Source: Oscillospiraceae bacterium
GTDB lineage: Bacteria; Bacillota_A; Clostridia; Oscillospirales; WRJC01
Direction: 5' to 3'
Length of the DNA stretch: 21,190 nucleotides
NCBI GenBank assembly: GCA_009782405.1
Contig: WRJC01000054.1
Span: forward strand, 1-21,190
Shown here: piece after piece, positions 9,973-17,460 of the stretch
How positions within the stretch are numbered: the stretch's first letter is position 1
Layout: the number at the start of each line of letters is the position of its first letter
Made by a program: the position numbers and the translations under genes
The notes under the pieces: model-generated
What the model was told of the DNA's origin: nothing
Database searches by the model: none
Seen by the model: the letters and a program-made list of their open reading frames with translations, nothing else

Positions 9973-11043
9973 ATGGGCGACATGAATTACAAATCTGCGG
10001 GGGTCAACATAGAAACGGCAAACGAAACGAAAAACAAATTCAAAGATATTGTTTCTTCTAAAGGTTTTGCGCATTGCAAACCATTGAACCGAGTGGGGGC
10101 ATTCGCTTCGCTTGTCGAACTCGGGCTTTCGGACTACAAAGAACCGATTTTCGTTTTGAAAAGCGAAGAACCCGGTTCAAAACAACTTCTGTCCATAGAA
10201 AACAACCGCATAGAATGGATAGCCCGAGATTTGGTCAACCATTTGGTAAACGACATCATAGTGATGGGCGCATTGCCTTGCGCCGTGCTTGACACCATCA
10301 TATGCGGGAAACTCGAAAAATTGACCGTTTTGAAATTGGTGGGCGAAATCTCGAAAGCCTGCGCCGAAAACGGATGCGTGCTCGTGGGAGGCGAAACTTC
10401 GGAGCAGCCGGGCATGCTTTTGGATGGGCGTTACATATTGCAGGCAAGCGTGCTCGGGATTGTCGAAAAATCAAAGATAATAGACGGAGCCGCAATGAAA
10501 TGCGGCGACGTTCTGATCGCCATGGCTTCAAACGGCCTTCATACAAACGGATACAGCCTGGTTCGCAAATTGATGGAAACAAAACCGAAAATATTAGACG
10601 AAAAAATCGACGACGAATATTTTTTAGACAGCATTTTAAAGCCGCACACTTCGTATTTTGGCGCGGTTCGCGCGATTTTGGAAAAATATCCCTCCGATGT
10701 GCATGCGATGGCGCATATAACCGGCGGCAGCATATATGACAATTTGGTGCGCGTAATGCTTAACGACGAATTGCAAGCGAACATAGATTTGTCGGCGATC
10801 AAAATACCCGCAATTTTTTCTTTGATAAAAAAATATGCGGGCATGACAGACGAAAATATGTTAAACAATTCCCCTTTCAACAATGGGGTCGGGCTGATCG
10901 CGGCCGCCCAAAAGACGAAAACGGATGAAATAATGGAAATGATAAAAAAAGCAGGAATCGATGCTTACACAATCGGTGAAATTTCAAAATCCGGAGATAA
11001 AAAGAAAGTCTTGCTGTACAATGATTTGAAGTGGGAAAAATAA
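9973..11043 (+). CDS. Divergent PurM-like (AIR synthase-related) protein
   Basis: 356-residue member of the PurM/ATP-grasp-independent AIR synthase fold family (PurM, PurL, SelD, HypE, ThiL). Recognisable PurM blocks are YKSAGVN at the N-terminus, DLVNHLVNDIIVMGA, GCVLVGGETSEQPGM, GDVLIAMASNGLHTNGYSLVRK, HITGGS and FNNGVGL. The hallmark DGVGTK loop is replaced by EEPGSK, and HITGGG reads HITGGS. It may therefore not be a standard phosphoribosylformylglycinamidine cyclo-ligase. No other purine synthesis gene is nearby. ATG at 9973 is preceded by TGGAGA. A ribokinase follows after 24 nt, probably in the same transcript. PurM itself remains possible, but a diverged paralog acting on another phosphorylated substrate is more likely. 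Confidence 0.75.
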   Translation: MGDMNYKSAGVNIETANETKNKFKDIVSSKGFAHCKPLNRVGAFASLVELGLSDYKEPIFVLKSEEPGSKQLLSIENNRIEWIARDLVNHLVNDIIVMGALPCAVLDTIICGKLEKLTVLKLVGEISKACAENGCVLVGGETSEQPGMLLDGRYILQASVLGIVEKSKIIDGAAMKCGDVLIAMASNGLHTNGYSLVRKLMETKPKILDEKIDDEYFLDSILKPHTSYFGAVRAILEKYPSDVHAMAHITGGSIYDNLVRVMLNDELQANIDLSAIKIPAIFSLIKKYAGMTDENMLNNSPFNNGVGLIAAAQKTKTDEIMEMIKKAGIDAYTIGEISKSGDKKKVLLYNDLKWEK

Positions 11044-11067
11044 TTTCAAAGAGGAGGCGTGCAACCG

Positions 11068-12003
11068 ATGGCAAAGCCGAGAATACTCGTTGTGGGCAGC
11101 GCGAACATGGACATCGTTTTTTCGATGCCGCGCATACCCAACAAAGGCGAATCCATAATAGCCGATAAATACAGTTATGTCCCGGGCGGCAAAGGCGCTA
11201 ACGCAGCGACCGCAGTTGCCAGGATAGGCGGCGATTCGGTTTTTTGCGCAAGGATAGGCGGTGACGAATCGGGCAAAAAGCTCATTGAAGCTTACGCCCG
11301 CGAAAAAATAGTCACCAGATATATAAAAACGGACAAAACCGCCCAGACCGGCTTGGCCGCAGTTTTGCTCGAGGACGACGGCACAAACAGGATTGTCGTA
11401 TATCCAAATGCGAATTTAAATTTGGAAATCGAAGACGTAGAGAACGCTTTTTTGTCTTACCCCGACGCTGTTTTGATGCAATTCGAAACAAATACGGAAT
11501 CTGTGGTGGCCGCCACGGAGTTCGCCGCGAAACAAAACATACCGGTGATAATCGACGCCGGACCTGTTCAAAACGATTTCCCCTACGAATTACTTAAAAA
11601 CGTGACGATAATATCGCCAAATGAAGTGGAAACAGCCCAAATCACGGGCATAAACCCAACTAACGCGGATATGTGCCTTCAAGCCTGCATGAGGCTCCAG
11701 AACATGACCAAAGCCAAATACATCGTTTTGAAGCTTTCCGACAGGGGATGCTTTTTGTTCGATGGAAAAAACGTCGAGTATATGCCTTCGCACTACGTGA
11801 ACGTGGTAGACACGACCGCCGCGGGAGACGCTTTCACCGCAGCGCTCACAGTCGAATTCATGAAATCAAAAAACATTTCAAAAGCATGCAGGTACGCAAA
11901 TGCTGTCGGGGCGCTCGCAGTCACAAAATTTGGAGCCATGAGTTCCCTCCCCACAACGGAAGAACTCGACAAATTCGTTATGGTGAACAAAATAAAACTG
12001 TGA
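11068..12003 (+). CDS. rbsK: Ribokinase-type PfkB-family sugar kinase
   Basis: 311-residue PfkB-family kinase, best matched to ribokinase, which phosphorylates ribose to ribose 5-phosphate. The N-terminal GSANMDIV and the GGKGANAA motif form the sugar site. SPNEVE lies mid-protein. The C-terminal ATP and anion-hole motif DTTAAGDAF carries the catalytic Asp and is close to that of E. coli RbsK. ATG at 11068 is chosen because GAGGAGG (11051-11057) is 10 nt upstream; the GTG at 11059 is too close to it. No ribose transporter or rbsD is adjacent, so another pentose or nucleoside-derived sugar is possible. Its partner is probably the PurM-like gene upstream. Confidence 0.87.
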   Translation: MAKPRILVVGSANMDIVFSMPRIPNKGESIIADKYSYVPGGKGANAATAVARIGGDSVFCARIGGDESGKKLIEAYAREKIVTRYIKTDKTAQTGLAAVLLEDDGTNRIVVYPNANLNLEIEDVENAFLSYPDAVLMQFETNTESVVAATEFAAKQNIPVIIDAGPVQNDFPYELLKNVTIISPNEVETAQITGINPTNADMCLQACMRLQNMTKAKYIVLKLSDRGCFLFDGKNVEYMPSHYVNVVDTTAAGDAFTAALTVEFMKSKNISKACRYANAVGALAVTKFGAMSSLPTTEELDKFVMVNKIKL

Positions 12004-12026
12004 TACAGAAAGGACGCTGAAAATTT

Positions 12027-12737
12027 ATGAAATGCACGAAATGCGGAGGTGAATGGACGCCCCCGCCGGGGAAATTTTTGGATATATGCCCGTTTTGCAA
12101 CGAAAATTTGAAAACGGCGTCTTCGGGCAATATAGGCGAAACAATAAGGTTCGGCAATTTCAACTGGCGCGTTTTAGAAGCGCAAAACGGAATGGCATTG
12201 ATCATAACGGAAGAGATCATCGGGATCCGTCCATACGATTCGGAATTTACCGACGAAGTTTGGGAATCATGCACATTGCGGCAATATTTGAACGGTGCAT
12301 TTTTAGACAAATTCACCGCAGGGGAAAAGCGGCGCATAGCCCCTGCAAAAATACGCAATTCCAACAATTTATGGTATGGCACATGGGGCGGAAAAGATAC
12401 AGACGACATGGTTTTTTTGCTTGATCTCGAAGAAGCTGACAGATATTTCGGCGATAGCGGGGATTATTTTGGCGAAAAACGCAAGGATTTCGACTTCGAC
12501 GATGAAAAATTTTTCGCAGACGAAAACGGCGGATATTTTTCGAATGCGCACGATATCGACAGACAGGCGAAATATGACGGCGAATTGGCTTTTTGGTGGC
12601 TGCGTTCGCCGGGCGTCCTCAACAGTTCCGCGTCGTTTGTTTTGCCCAATGGAGGCGTAGGCGTTTTCGGGCTTGATCTTTACTGCATCCTCGACGTGAT
12701 TTGCGGAGTACGTCCCGCGCTTTGGATCACTGATTGA
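12027..12737 (+). CDS. Zinc-ribbon plus DUF6273-domain protein
   Basis: 236-residue protein of unknown function. The N-terminus is a small zinc ribbon with Cys3, Cys6, Cys21 and Cys24 (CTKC and CPFC). The rest resembles the DUF6273 domain common in gut Bacillota: IRFGNFNWRVLE at the start, WESCTLRQYLNGAF, then WWLRSPG and the terminal GVRPALWI. There is no signal peptide or membrane segment, so it is probably cytoplasmic, which is uncommon for domains of this type that are often surface-attached. AGAAAGGA precedes the ATG by about 12 nt. It lies 23 nt after the ribokinase and may share its transcript. It converges on the RNase J gene. The family assignment is from recalled motifs. Confidence 0.7.
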   Translation: MKCTKCGGEWTPPPGKFLDICPFCNENLKTASSGNIGETIRFGNFNWRVLEAQNGMALIITEEIIGIRPYDSEFTDEVWESCTLRQYLNGAFLDKFTAGEKRRIAPAKIRNSNNLWYGTWGGKDTDDMVFLLDLEEADRYFGDSGDYFGEKRKDFDFDDEKFFADENGGYFSNAHDIDRQAKYDGELAFWWLRSPGVLNSSASFVLPNGGVGVFGLDLYCILDVICGVRPALWITD

Positions 12738-12751
12738 TCATTGATCGGTGA
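12727..12751. terminator. Weak hairpin between convergent genes
   Basis: TCACTGAT (12727-12734) can pair with ATCGGTGA (12744-12751), with one G-U pair and a 9-nt loop. It overlaps the stop codon of the DUF6273 gene and lies between two convergent genes. No T-run follows on either strand, so termination here is only suggested. Confidence 0.25.
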
Positions 12752-12771
12752 CTTTGCATTCTTCGCCAATC

Positions 12772-14442
12772 TTACATGTCGATTATTATCGGGAGTATCA
12801 TAGGCTTGCGTTTTGTTTTGTTGTACAAAAATTTCGACAAATCGTCCCGCACTTTCGTTTTTATCGCGTTCCATTCGTTCGTCCCGTTCTCAAAGCACCA
12901 ATTTATGGCTTCCTTCGCCGTCGCGCGCGTTTCTTCCATAAGTTCTTCAGATTCCCTCACATATACAAATCCCCTGCTGACTATATCCGGGCCTGACATG
13001 AGCAGGCCTTCTTCTATGTCGATTGCCGCGACTACCACGATGAGCCCGTCTTGCGCCAAGTGCCGCCTGTCCCTTAAAACTATATTCCCAACGTCCCCTA
13101 CCCCGAGACCATCAACGAGTATTTTCCCGCTTGGGGCGGTACCGTTGAATTTCATGGAATCTGCGTCCAATTCGATGATTTTTCCCAATTCGGGGATCAA
13201 TATGTTTTCGGGCTTCATTCCCATGTATTTCGCAAGTTCCGAATGGGCTTTGAGATGTCTTTGCTCCCCGTGCACGGGGGCGAAAAATTTCGGCCTTACC
13301 AGCCCGTGTATGAGTTTGAGCTCTTCCTGGCAGGCATGGCCCGAAACATGAACCTCGGCTAATATTTCGTGGATTACGTGCACGCCTTTTTTTGAAAGTT
13401 CGTTTATTATTTTGCCCACCAATTTTTCGTTGCCCGGTATCGGGATCGCCGAAATGACTACTACGTCGTCCGGGCCAAGGCTGATTTTGTCGTGGTCCGA
13501 ATAGGCCATCCTGTGGAGCGCCGACATGGGTTCGCCCTGCGATCCGGTGGTGATTATCACAATTTGCTCGGGGTTGAATTTGTTTATGTCGTTTATGTCG
13601 ATGAGCACATTTTCGGGAACTTTCAAATAGCCAAGCTCAATCGCCACTCCGATTATGTTGAGCATGCTCCTGCCGGTTATCGCCACTTTTCTGTTGTATT
13701 CGCTTGCCGTGGTTATTATCGATTGTATCCTGTACACATTTGAGGAAAAAGTCGCTATTTCAATGCGCTTTTCGGAATAAGCTTGAAATATTTGGTTGAA
13801 TGAATTTTTGACTTGCCTTTCGGAACGCGTCGTGCCGGGTCTCTCGGCGTTTGTCGATTCGCACATTAAAAGCAACACCCCTTTGTTGCCGTATTCCCCG
13901 AAACGCGTGAGGTTTATGATCCTGTTGGTCACCGGGGTCAAATCCACTTTGAAATCCCCTGTGAATATAACCGTCCCCACAGGCGTTGTAATGGCAAGCG
14001 AAGTAGAATCGGGTATCGAATGGTTCACGTGTATAAATTCTACCGAGAAACAGCCGAGTTTTACTATGTCCCCGTCTTTGACTGTGTTCGTCTTCACCTT
14101 TTTTTCGAGATTGTGTTCTTCGAGTTTGTTGCCCAAAATTCCGAGAGTGAGCCTTGTGCCGTAAACCGGGATGTTGAGTTCGCCGAGCACGTAAGGCAAA
14201 GCCCCTATGTGATCCTCGTGGCCGTGGGTAAGCAAAATCCCTTTGATTTTCTCGATGTTTTTTTCGAGGTACGATGTGTCGGGAATCACCAAATCTATGC
14301 CGAGCATATCGTCGTCGGGAAAAGCGAGCCCACAGTCTACGACCACTATATCGTCTTCATACTCAAACACAGTTATATTTTTTCCGATTTCTTGAATTCC
14401 CCCCAGTGGTATGATTTTTAGTTTCGATTTGTTTTTTGCCAT
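12772..14442 (-). CDS. rnj: Ribonuclease J
   Basis: 556-residue RNase J, a metallo-beta-lactamase/beta-CASP exo- and endoribonuclease central to mRNA decay and rRNA maturation in Bacillota. Motifs include the N-terminal LKIIPLGGIQEIGKN, the zinc motif HGHEDHIG, VNHSIPDSTSLAI, FTGDFKVD, ESTNAERPG, SGHACQEE and PVHGEQRHL. The C-terminal domain runs to the end without truncation. ATG at 14442 is preceded by AAAGGAG. The frame stays open for 40 further codons upstream to a TTG at 14562, but no ribosome-binding site is seen there and RNase J proteins normally start near the chosen site. It has its own promoter and a long leader. Whether this is the J1 or J2 type cannot be told. Confidence 0.96.
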   Translation of the reverse strand: MAKNKSKLKIIPLGGIQEIGKNITVFEYEDDIVVVDCGLAFPDDDMLGIDLVIPDTSYLEKNIEKIKGILLTHGHEDHIGALPYVLGELNIPVYGTRLTLGILGNKLEEHNLEKKVKTNTVKDGDIVKLGCFSVEFIHVNHSIPDSTSLAITTPVGTVIFTGDFKVDLTPVTNRIINLTRFGEYGNKGVLLLMCESTNAERPGTTRSERQVKNSFNQIFQAYSEKRIEIATFSSNVYRIQSIITTASEYNRKVAITGRSMLNIIGVAIELGYLKVPENVLIDINDINKFNPEQIVIITTGSQGEPMSALHRMAYSDHDKISLGPDDVVVISAIPIPGNEKLVGKIINELSKKGVHVIHEILAEVHVSGHACQEELKLIHGLVRPKFFAPVHGEQRHLKAHSELAKYMGMKPENILIPELGKIIELDADSMKFNGTAPSGKILVDGLGVGDVGNIVLRDRRHLAQDGLIVVVAAIDIEEGLLMSGPDIVSRGFVYVRESEELMEETRATAKEAINWCFENGTNEWNAIKTKVRDDLSKFLYNKTKRKPMILPIIIDM

Positions 14443-14624
14443 TTTTTCTCCTTTAATCCTGTAAATAAATAAATGATTTTCAATGTTCAAACCTATAAAA
14501 CGTAAACTCCAAACCGCTGCCGCAAATAAGCGCGCATGGGCGATCAGCACGCTGTACGGCAATCCGTTTACGCAAAATATCCGATAAAAAATTTAAAATT
14601 CCGAACACAAACAACCTATCTTTC

Positions 14625-14653
14625 ATTATACACTTAAAAATGATGTTTGTCAA
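14625..14653 (-). promoter_or_regulatory. RNase J promoter (consensus sigma-A type)
   Basis: Read on the minus strand, TTGACA (14653-14648), a 17-nt spacer and TATAAT (14630-14625) form a perfect consensus. The predicted start at about 14618 gives a 5' leader of about 175 nt before the rnj start codon. I recognise no riboswitch in that leader. Confidence 0.9.
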
Positions 14654-14679
14654 GATGATTTTGATTTTTGGGCATAATA

Positions 14680-14704
14680 AAAACCCAATTTAAAATTGGG
14701 TTTT
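14680..14704 (-). terminator. Intrinsic terminator of the URO-D-family gene
   Basis: Right after the stop codon (14713), the minus strand has a near-continuous 11-12 bp stem around AAAACCCAATT / AATTGGGTTTT with a very small loop, followed by more T residues (TTTTATTAT). The same hairpin read on the plus strand has only four Ts and is a weaker stop. Confidence 0.85.
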
Positions 14705-14712
14705 CGTTTGTT

Positions 14713-15822
14713 TCAAATTTGCGGCGGATATTTATATATCAGTTCTTTTAATTTTTCGTAAAAATAACAATAATTATTCCATGAAACCGCATTTGTCACG
14801 CCGTGGTCAAGAGAAGGTATATAATACCCTCGCTCAAGCATATACGGCACTTTTTCAAGCTCCCTATCCATATCTTTTCGCGTGAATTCCAATACATGCT
14901 TGTCCAGCCCGCCCATCATTCCCATCTTGGGATATTCTTGGCGCACTTTTTTTATATCTAGCCCGAACTGTGTTTCCCAGGGGAACACAATATCAACCCC
15001 GCCTTCAATCCACAAAGAAACAAGCGGTCTTTCGTCGCCGTCGCTGTCAACCATGAAAAGAGGCATATTATCGTCATTTTTCAATGATTTTGCCAGACGT
15101 TTGTATCTCGGCAGCAAAAATTCGCGGAAAACAGCCGGGCTAATTAACGGCCCTGCCTTGCTGCACATATCTTCCCAAATAAATATATAATCCAGCGGTA
15201 TGTTTTTTTGCATTTTTGAATATGCTCCAATCCACAAGTCGCACAAAACATCGAGTATTTCGGAAATTAAGCCCGGGTCGTCGTAAAACATATACATCAA
15301 TTCTTCGAAACCAACAATTTCTCTGAGCGCCCCGAAAAAACCAGCGGGCAAATCTCCCGTATATACGGGCAAATCGCTTTTTTTAGCTTCTTCGCAAATA
15401 TCCGCGAAATTTTTTGGAAAACGCGCCGATATGTTTCCGGAAAGCCGTTCCTTCACCGTTTCCCAAGTATACCTGTCTTTTACGGGGCCTTGTATTGTTA
15501 TAGGCATAAGTTCGGAACCATCCTGTTGTAATTCCACCCCGCCCCATTTGTTGCGGGTATATGTTTTGTCCCTTTCTTTTTTTATGAGAACAACTTCAAA
15601 TTCCGGATAGAACAACAACTTCGCATATATGTAAAAACCCCTTGCATAATCGAATCCGACAATTTCTTGAATGTCTTTTTGCGTGGCGTTTTGATCAAGC
15701 CCTTCTGTTTTCCAACGGCTTATGCAGGAATGGTAATTGCAGCCGCCCATTGCGTCGATGAACGGCGCCCTGTCCACGCCATGGCCTTTAAACAGCCTGA
15801 CAAACCTTTCTCTGTGAGTCAT
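14713..15822 (-). CDS. Uroporphyrinogen decarboxylase-family protein (not HemE)
   Basis: 369-residue URO-D superfamily protein. The N-terminal MTHRERFVRLFKGHGVDRAPF and the C-terminal block GMMGGLDKHVLEFTRKDMDRELEKV with YYIPSLDHGV are typical of the branch annotated as uroporphyrinogen decarboxylase (URO-D) family in anaerobes, related to MtaA/CmuA corrinoid methyltransferases. It lacks the HemE N-terminal RQAGR signature and is not beside haem genes, so haem synthesis is unlikely. Conserved acidic and aromatic positions (FIWEDMCSKAG, FMVDSDGD) suggest a small-molecule or methyl-carrier role, but the substrate is unknown. ATG at 15822 is preceded by AAGGAGCGG. It is monocistronic, with a consensus promoter and a terminator. 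Confidence 0.85.
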   Translation of the reverse strand: MTHRERFVRLFKGHGVDRAPFIDAMGGCNYHSCISRWKTEGLDQNATQKDIQEIVGFDYARGFYIYAKLLFYPEFEVVLIKKERDKTYTRNKWGGVELQQDGSELMPITIQGPVKDRYTWETVKERLSGNISARFPKNFADICEEAKKSDLPVYTGDLPAGFFGALREIVGFEELMYMFYDDPGLISEILDVLCDLWIGAYSKMQKNIPLDYIFIWEDMCSKAGPLISPAVFREFLLPRYKRLAKSLKNDDNMPLFMVDSDGDERPLVSLWIEGGVDIVFPWETQFGLDIKKVRQEYPKMGMMGGLDKHVLEFTRKDMDRELEKVPYMLERGYYIPSLDHGVTNAVSWNNYCYFYEKLKELIYKYPPQI

Positions 15823-15862
15823 TTTTATCCGCTCCTTCTTGATTTTATGTGATTTGGTTTTA

Positions 15863-15891
15863 AATATACCACATTAATCGTTATTTGTCAA
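15863..15891 (-). promoter_or_regulatory. Promoter of the URO-D-family gene
   Basis: On the minus strand, TTGACA (15891-15886), a 17-nt spacer and TATATT (15868-15863) predict a start at about 15856 and a leader of about 34 nt. It points away from the promoter at 15955, so the two form a divergent pair. Confidence 0.88.
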
Positions 15892-15921
15892 CATTTTTTC
15901 AATTTATGGATTTTGCGGGAT

Positions 15922-15952
15922 AAAACATAAAAATTGTAAATTTTTATGTTTT
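15922..15952. repeat. 14-bp perfect inverted repeat between divergent promoters
   Basis: AAAACATAAAAATT (15922-15935) is followed by GTA and its exact reverse complement (15939-15952). It ends 2 nt before the -35 box of the lipoprotein promoter and lies 30 nt upstream of the -35 box of the divergent URO-D promoter. This placement suits an operator or an upstream (UP-like) element. It could also be an AT-rich terminator for incoming transcripts. Confidence 0.6.
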
Positions 15953-15954
15953 GC

Positions 15955-15983
15955 TTGAAAATTTTTTCGAGTTAATGTATAAT
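15955..15983 (+). promoter_or_regulatory. Promoter of the beta-helix lipoprotein gene
   Basis: TTGAAA (15955-15960), a 17-nt spacer and TATAAT (15978-15983) predict a start at about 15990 and a leader of only ~18 nt. It probably also serves manA, which follows closely. Confidence 0.88.
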
Positions 15984-16007
15984 TACCATCAGAAAGGAGC
16001 AACAAAA

Positions 16008-17438
16008 ATGGATATCAAAAAAATCATAATTTTTATGCTCATATTTCTTTTTATTCCGCTGGCGGCTTGCGTCAACATTGAAAAAAGCGGCGGCGATGCT
16101 TCAAATCCGGCCGGATCCGCTCCGATGAACCCTTTTGGCAACATTGGGCCTCGCGAAAATTACGCCGATGATCCCGCAAATGGCATATTTGTTTCCCCAA
16201 ATGGCGACGATGCCGCGGCGACCGGTTCGTATGATATGCCATATAAGAGCATAAATGCCGCTTTGGCCGTAGCCCGGCCCGGAGATACTGTCATTTTGCG
16301 TGGCGGCGTTTACCGCGAAGGGGTAAATGTCCGCATACGAACGCCGAACATCACGATAAAATCGGCAAAAGGCGAATGGGCGGTTATCGACTTAACAAAA
16401 TACGATCCCGGTTCCGATGAAGATTCCGGCGTTTATTTCGATGTGGATTCATCGGGCGGAAAGCTCCAATGCGTCGAAGTGATAGGCGGATTTTACGCCG
16501 TTTGCATGGAAACCAAATGGGATTGGGGGGATCCTGCCGACCGAACCGGAGCATCCGACATAATAATTGAAGATTGCGTGTTGCACGATTCCAGATACGA
16601 CGTTGTCAAAGTAAAACCAAATTGCAACAACGTCACAATCCGCTATAACGAAATATACAATTCCGGCAAAGCGTTTGACGGAAATCCCCATAACGGCGAG
16701 GACAATGCCGAAGGAATCGACAATGTGAACGGCGACAACATGGCGGTGCAAAACAACTACATACACCACATTTGTTCCAATGCGGTGTATGCCAAAGGAG
16801 GCGCGACGGATGTGCTGATAGAAAATAACCGAGTCGAAACAGCATACGGAGCGGGGATCATGGTAGGTTTTGACACAAGCCCGGAATTTTTCGACCTTGC
16901 CGCAAATCCGAAATATTATGAAAATATACGGGGAATAGTGCGAAACAACTTGATTTTGGACACGGGTTGGGAAGGCATCGGTTTTTATGGTTCCAAAGAT
17001 GCCCAGGTTTACAACAACACATTGGTCGATGTGGCCAATAGCGGTCAATATCACAGCGCGATTTATTTTGGGCTCACATATCAGGACTGGGAAAGCTATG
17101 CCGGACGTCCCGCCAACATAAATCCGAACATTCACCATAATATCGTATGCCAGCCAAACAAAACAATCCGCCCGATGATTGAAATCCGTTATGCCGACGA
17201 ACTTGGAGGAATGTCCGCTCTCGAAGGCAATCTGGAAATAAATGAAAACTGCTATTATATTGCCGGAAAAAACGCGGTATTTTCCGATAGCCGACCGGGC
17301 AGCAAATTGGAAAATGCGGGGTTTTCCGCTTGGCAATTACATATAGGAGGCGACAGCGGTTCGATTGAAGAAGACCCGGCGCTCGATGGCGAATATATTC
17401 CCTCCAATTCCAAATGCGCCGGAATGGGTATATATTGA
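16008..17438 (+). CDS. Secreted right-handed beta-helix lipoprotein
   Basis: 476-residue predicted lipoprotein. The signal peptide has Lys4-Lys5, a hydrophobic core and the lipobox LAAC with Cys21 as the lipidated residue, so it is likely anchored on the outer face of the membrane. After a low-complexity Gly/Pro/Ser linker, FVSPNGDD...GSYDMPYKSINAALAVARPGDTV is the typical N-terminal cap of DUF1565/pectate-lyase-like beta-helix proteins. Many short NNYIHH/ENNRVE/RNNLILD-type turns follow, each marking a coil. Such proteins bind or cleave polysaccharides (PL families such as PL9 share this layout), but I cannot assign catalytic residues. ATG at 16008 follows AGAAAGGAG (15991-15999); earlier in-frame starts lie within the promoter. 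manA follows 22 nt downstream. Confidence 0.85.
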   Translation: MDIKKIIIFMLIFLFIPLAACVNIEKSGGDASNPAGSAPMNPFGNIGPRENYADDPANGIFVSPNGDDAAATGSYDMPYKSINAALAVARPGDTVILRGGVYREGVNVRIRTPNITIKSAKGEWAVIDLTKYDPGSDEDSGVYFDVDSSGGKLQCVEVIGGFYAVCMETKWDWGDPADRTGASDIIIEDCVLHDSRYDVVKVKPNCNNVTIRYNEIYNSGKAFDGNPHNGEDNAEGIDNVNGDNMAVQNNYIHHICSNAVYAKGGATDVLIENNRVETAYGAGIMVGFDTSPEFFDLAANPKYYENIRGIVRNNLILDTGWEGIGFYGSKDAQVYNNTLVDVANSGQYHSAIYFGLTYQDWESYAGRPANINPNIHHNIVCQPNKTIRPMIEIRYADELGGMSALEGNLEINENCYYIAGKNAVFSDSRPGSKLENAGFSAWQLHIGGDSGSIEEDPALDGEYIPSNSKCAGMGIY

Positions 17439-17460
17439 AAAAAATGGAGATTAAAAGAAT

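Noticed and set aside
12590..12737. C-terminal DUF6273 region as a diversity-generating retroelement variable region
   Set aside because: There is no reverse transcriptase or template repeat in the window and no adenine-biased codon pattern was seen.
14443..14562. 40-codon N-terminal extension of RNase J from a TTG
   Set aside because: No ribosome-binding site lies upstream of it, while AAAGGAG sits correctly before ATG 14442 and the family starts there.
14713..15822. True HemE (uroporphyrinogen decarboxylase in haem synthesis)
   Set aside because: The N-terminal RQAGR-type signature is missing and no haem genes are nearby.
16449..17336. 295-residue ORF on the minus strand inside the beta-helix gene
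   Set aside because: It is a shadow of the sense gene, has no recognisable motif and no ribosome-binding site or promoter.
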